DNA of 6,275 bases. It comes from Deltaproteobacteria bacterium. GTDB lineage: Bacteria > Desulfobacterota > DSM-4660 > Desulfatiglandales > B25-G16. Positions 5,964 to 6,275 of the stretch are shown here, piece after piece. Location: positions 1 through 6,275 of the forward strand of contig QMLT01000112.1 of assembly GCA_003646875.1 (NCBI GenBank), written 5' to 3'. The first letter of the stretch is position 1. Every line of letters begins with the position of its first letter. Below the pieces are notes generated by a model that worked only from the letters and a program-made list of their open reading frames with translations, searched no databases and had not been told where the DNA came from. The translations under genes and the position numbers were made by a program.

Positions 5964-6090
5964 GAACGCAGATATGTTTAAACACAAAGAGATTACAGAT
6001 ATTATTCTTAAAAGTCTTTCTGAAGCTTATAATGAGCTTGGTGATGCATTTCTGGAATCTGTCTATGAAAATGCTTATATATTGTCCTAA
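5962..6090 (+). pseudogene. Truncated GxxExxY-family gene
   Basis: The 42-residue ORF has the N-terminal part of the GxxExxY family, a protein of unknown function of roughly 120-130 residues common in environmental genomes. Residues include HKEITDIILKSLSEAYNELG, then DAFLESVYENAY, matching the usual LGPGFLESVYE region. The first glycine of the GxxExxY signature is alanine (GCA codon at 6046-6048). A TAA at 6088 ends it at about one third of normal length. The remaining 64 bases before the right inverted repeat are too few to hold the rest of the protein, so the central and C-terminal parts were deleted rather than merely frameshifted. The start could equally be the ATG at 5974. There is no Shine-Dalgarno. 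It is unlikely to be functional. Confidence 0.75.
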
Positions 6091-6154
6091 TTGGGTAGGG
6101 ACTATGTGTGGAAAGATTCATATATGATAATAAAAGAAAAAAAGATCAGTGAAA

Positions 6155-6174
6155 ATCCGTGTAAATCCGTGGCT
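6155..6174 (+). repeat. Right terminal inverted repeat of the GxxExxY cassette
   Basis: ATCCGTGTAAATCCGTGGCT pairs with 5944-5963 (16 of 20 bases, the rest transitions). It contains ATCCGTG twice, 10 bases apart. Eight bases after it, homology to the four-helix-bundle gene begins. Confidence 0.8.
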
Positions 6175-6182
6175 AAATAATA

Positions 6183-6275
6183 AAAAATATATAAGGAAGG
6201 AAACTTTCTATAACATTTATGAGCAGGCCAAAACTGTTTCTAAATTGGATTCTGGCCTAATTACCTATCTCCTGC
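6183..6275 (+). pseudogene. 5'-truncated second four-helix-bundle gene, continuing past the window
   Basis: From AAAAATATATAA at 6183 the sequence aligns in frame with the gene at 1403-1813 starting near its residue 90. Over 25 codons (6200-6274 against 1685-1759) 61 of 75 bases and 21 of 25 residues match (ETF..IYEQA..VSKLDSGLITYLL), and most base changes are synonymous, so this copy descends from a gene that was under protein selection. The first roughly 89 codons, including the NIAEG signature, are absent; the GxxExxY right repeat lies in their place. The frame is open upstream to 6134, through the repeat, with a GTG at 6149, so a short fused product cannot be excluded. The 3' end lies outside the window. 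Confidence 0.85.

Larger units (their letters stand above)
5944..6174 (+). mobile_element. Short GxxExxY cassette with terminal inverted repeats
   Basis: About 231 bases are bounded by imperfect inverted repeats at 5944-5963 and 6155-6174 and contain the start of a GxxExxY gene. The ends match at 16 of 20 positions, and all four differences are transitions. Weaker pairing (5 of 10) continues inward. There is no transposase. The structure resembles a small non-autonomous element that has lost the middle of its gene. It lies 23 bases after the gspA stop and directly abuts a truncated four-helix-bundle gene. Confidence 0.6.

Overview
The window carries the inner-membrane and assembly half of a type II secretion system (T2SS) operon from a Gram-negative bacterium, all on the + strand. 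Several small repeat-bounded cassettes have settled into its gene boundaries. The DNA is AT-rich. A GspN of the roughly 300-residue AsmA-like kind and a GspC with a PDZ domain, together with four-helix-bundle (S23/IVS-type) and GxxExxY genes, recall Desulfobacterota (deltaproteobacteria) and related environmental lineages. That placement is an inference and no marker gene here fixes it.

Layout: 1-1344 is gspL, whose reading frame is already open at base 1, so its start lies upstream of the window. 1355-1820 is a cassette holding an intact four-helix-bundle gene (1403-1813) between two inverted arrays of 9-base units. It sits exactly between gspL and gspM. 1825-2340 is gspM, 2424-3320 gspN and 3325-4167 gspC. 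4168-4309 is a gap filled with two further tandem arrays of 9-base-type units and no gene. 4310-5920 is a gspA/exeA-like AAA+ ATPase with a C-terminal peptidoglycan-binding domain. 5921-6275 holds no intact gene: a short GxxExxY cassette with terminal inverted repeats and a broken ORF, followed directly by a 5'-truncated second four-helix-bundle gene that runs off the window.

How the genes work together: GspL and GspM form the inner-membrane platform that couples the cytoplasmic ATPase GspE to the pseudopilus. GspC links that platform to the outer-membrane secretin GspD. GspN is an accessory envelope protein. GspA/ExeA is thought to use ATP and peptidoglycan binding to help the secretin cross the cell wall. 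gspD, gspE, gspF, the pseudopilins and gspB are not in the window.

The most unusual signal is the gspL-gspM cassette. Its two 43-base arms are inverted, keep the same 9-base period, and pair without gaps over 42 positions (35 pairs including two G-U). In RNA the whole four-helix-bundle ORF would lie in the loop of one long stem. This is the architecture of the intervening sequences in 23S rRNA that encode the same protein family, but here it sits in a protein-coding operon. A related 9-base array lies in the gspC-gspA gap, and a second copy of the protein gene lies at the end of the window, so three of the boundaries seen here carry traces of the same kind of element.
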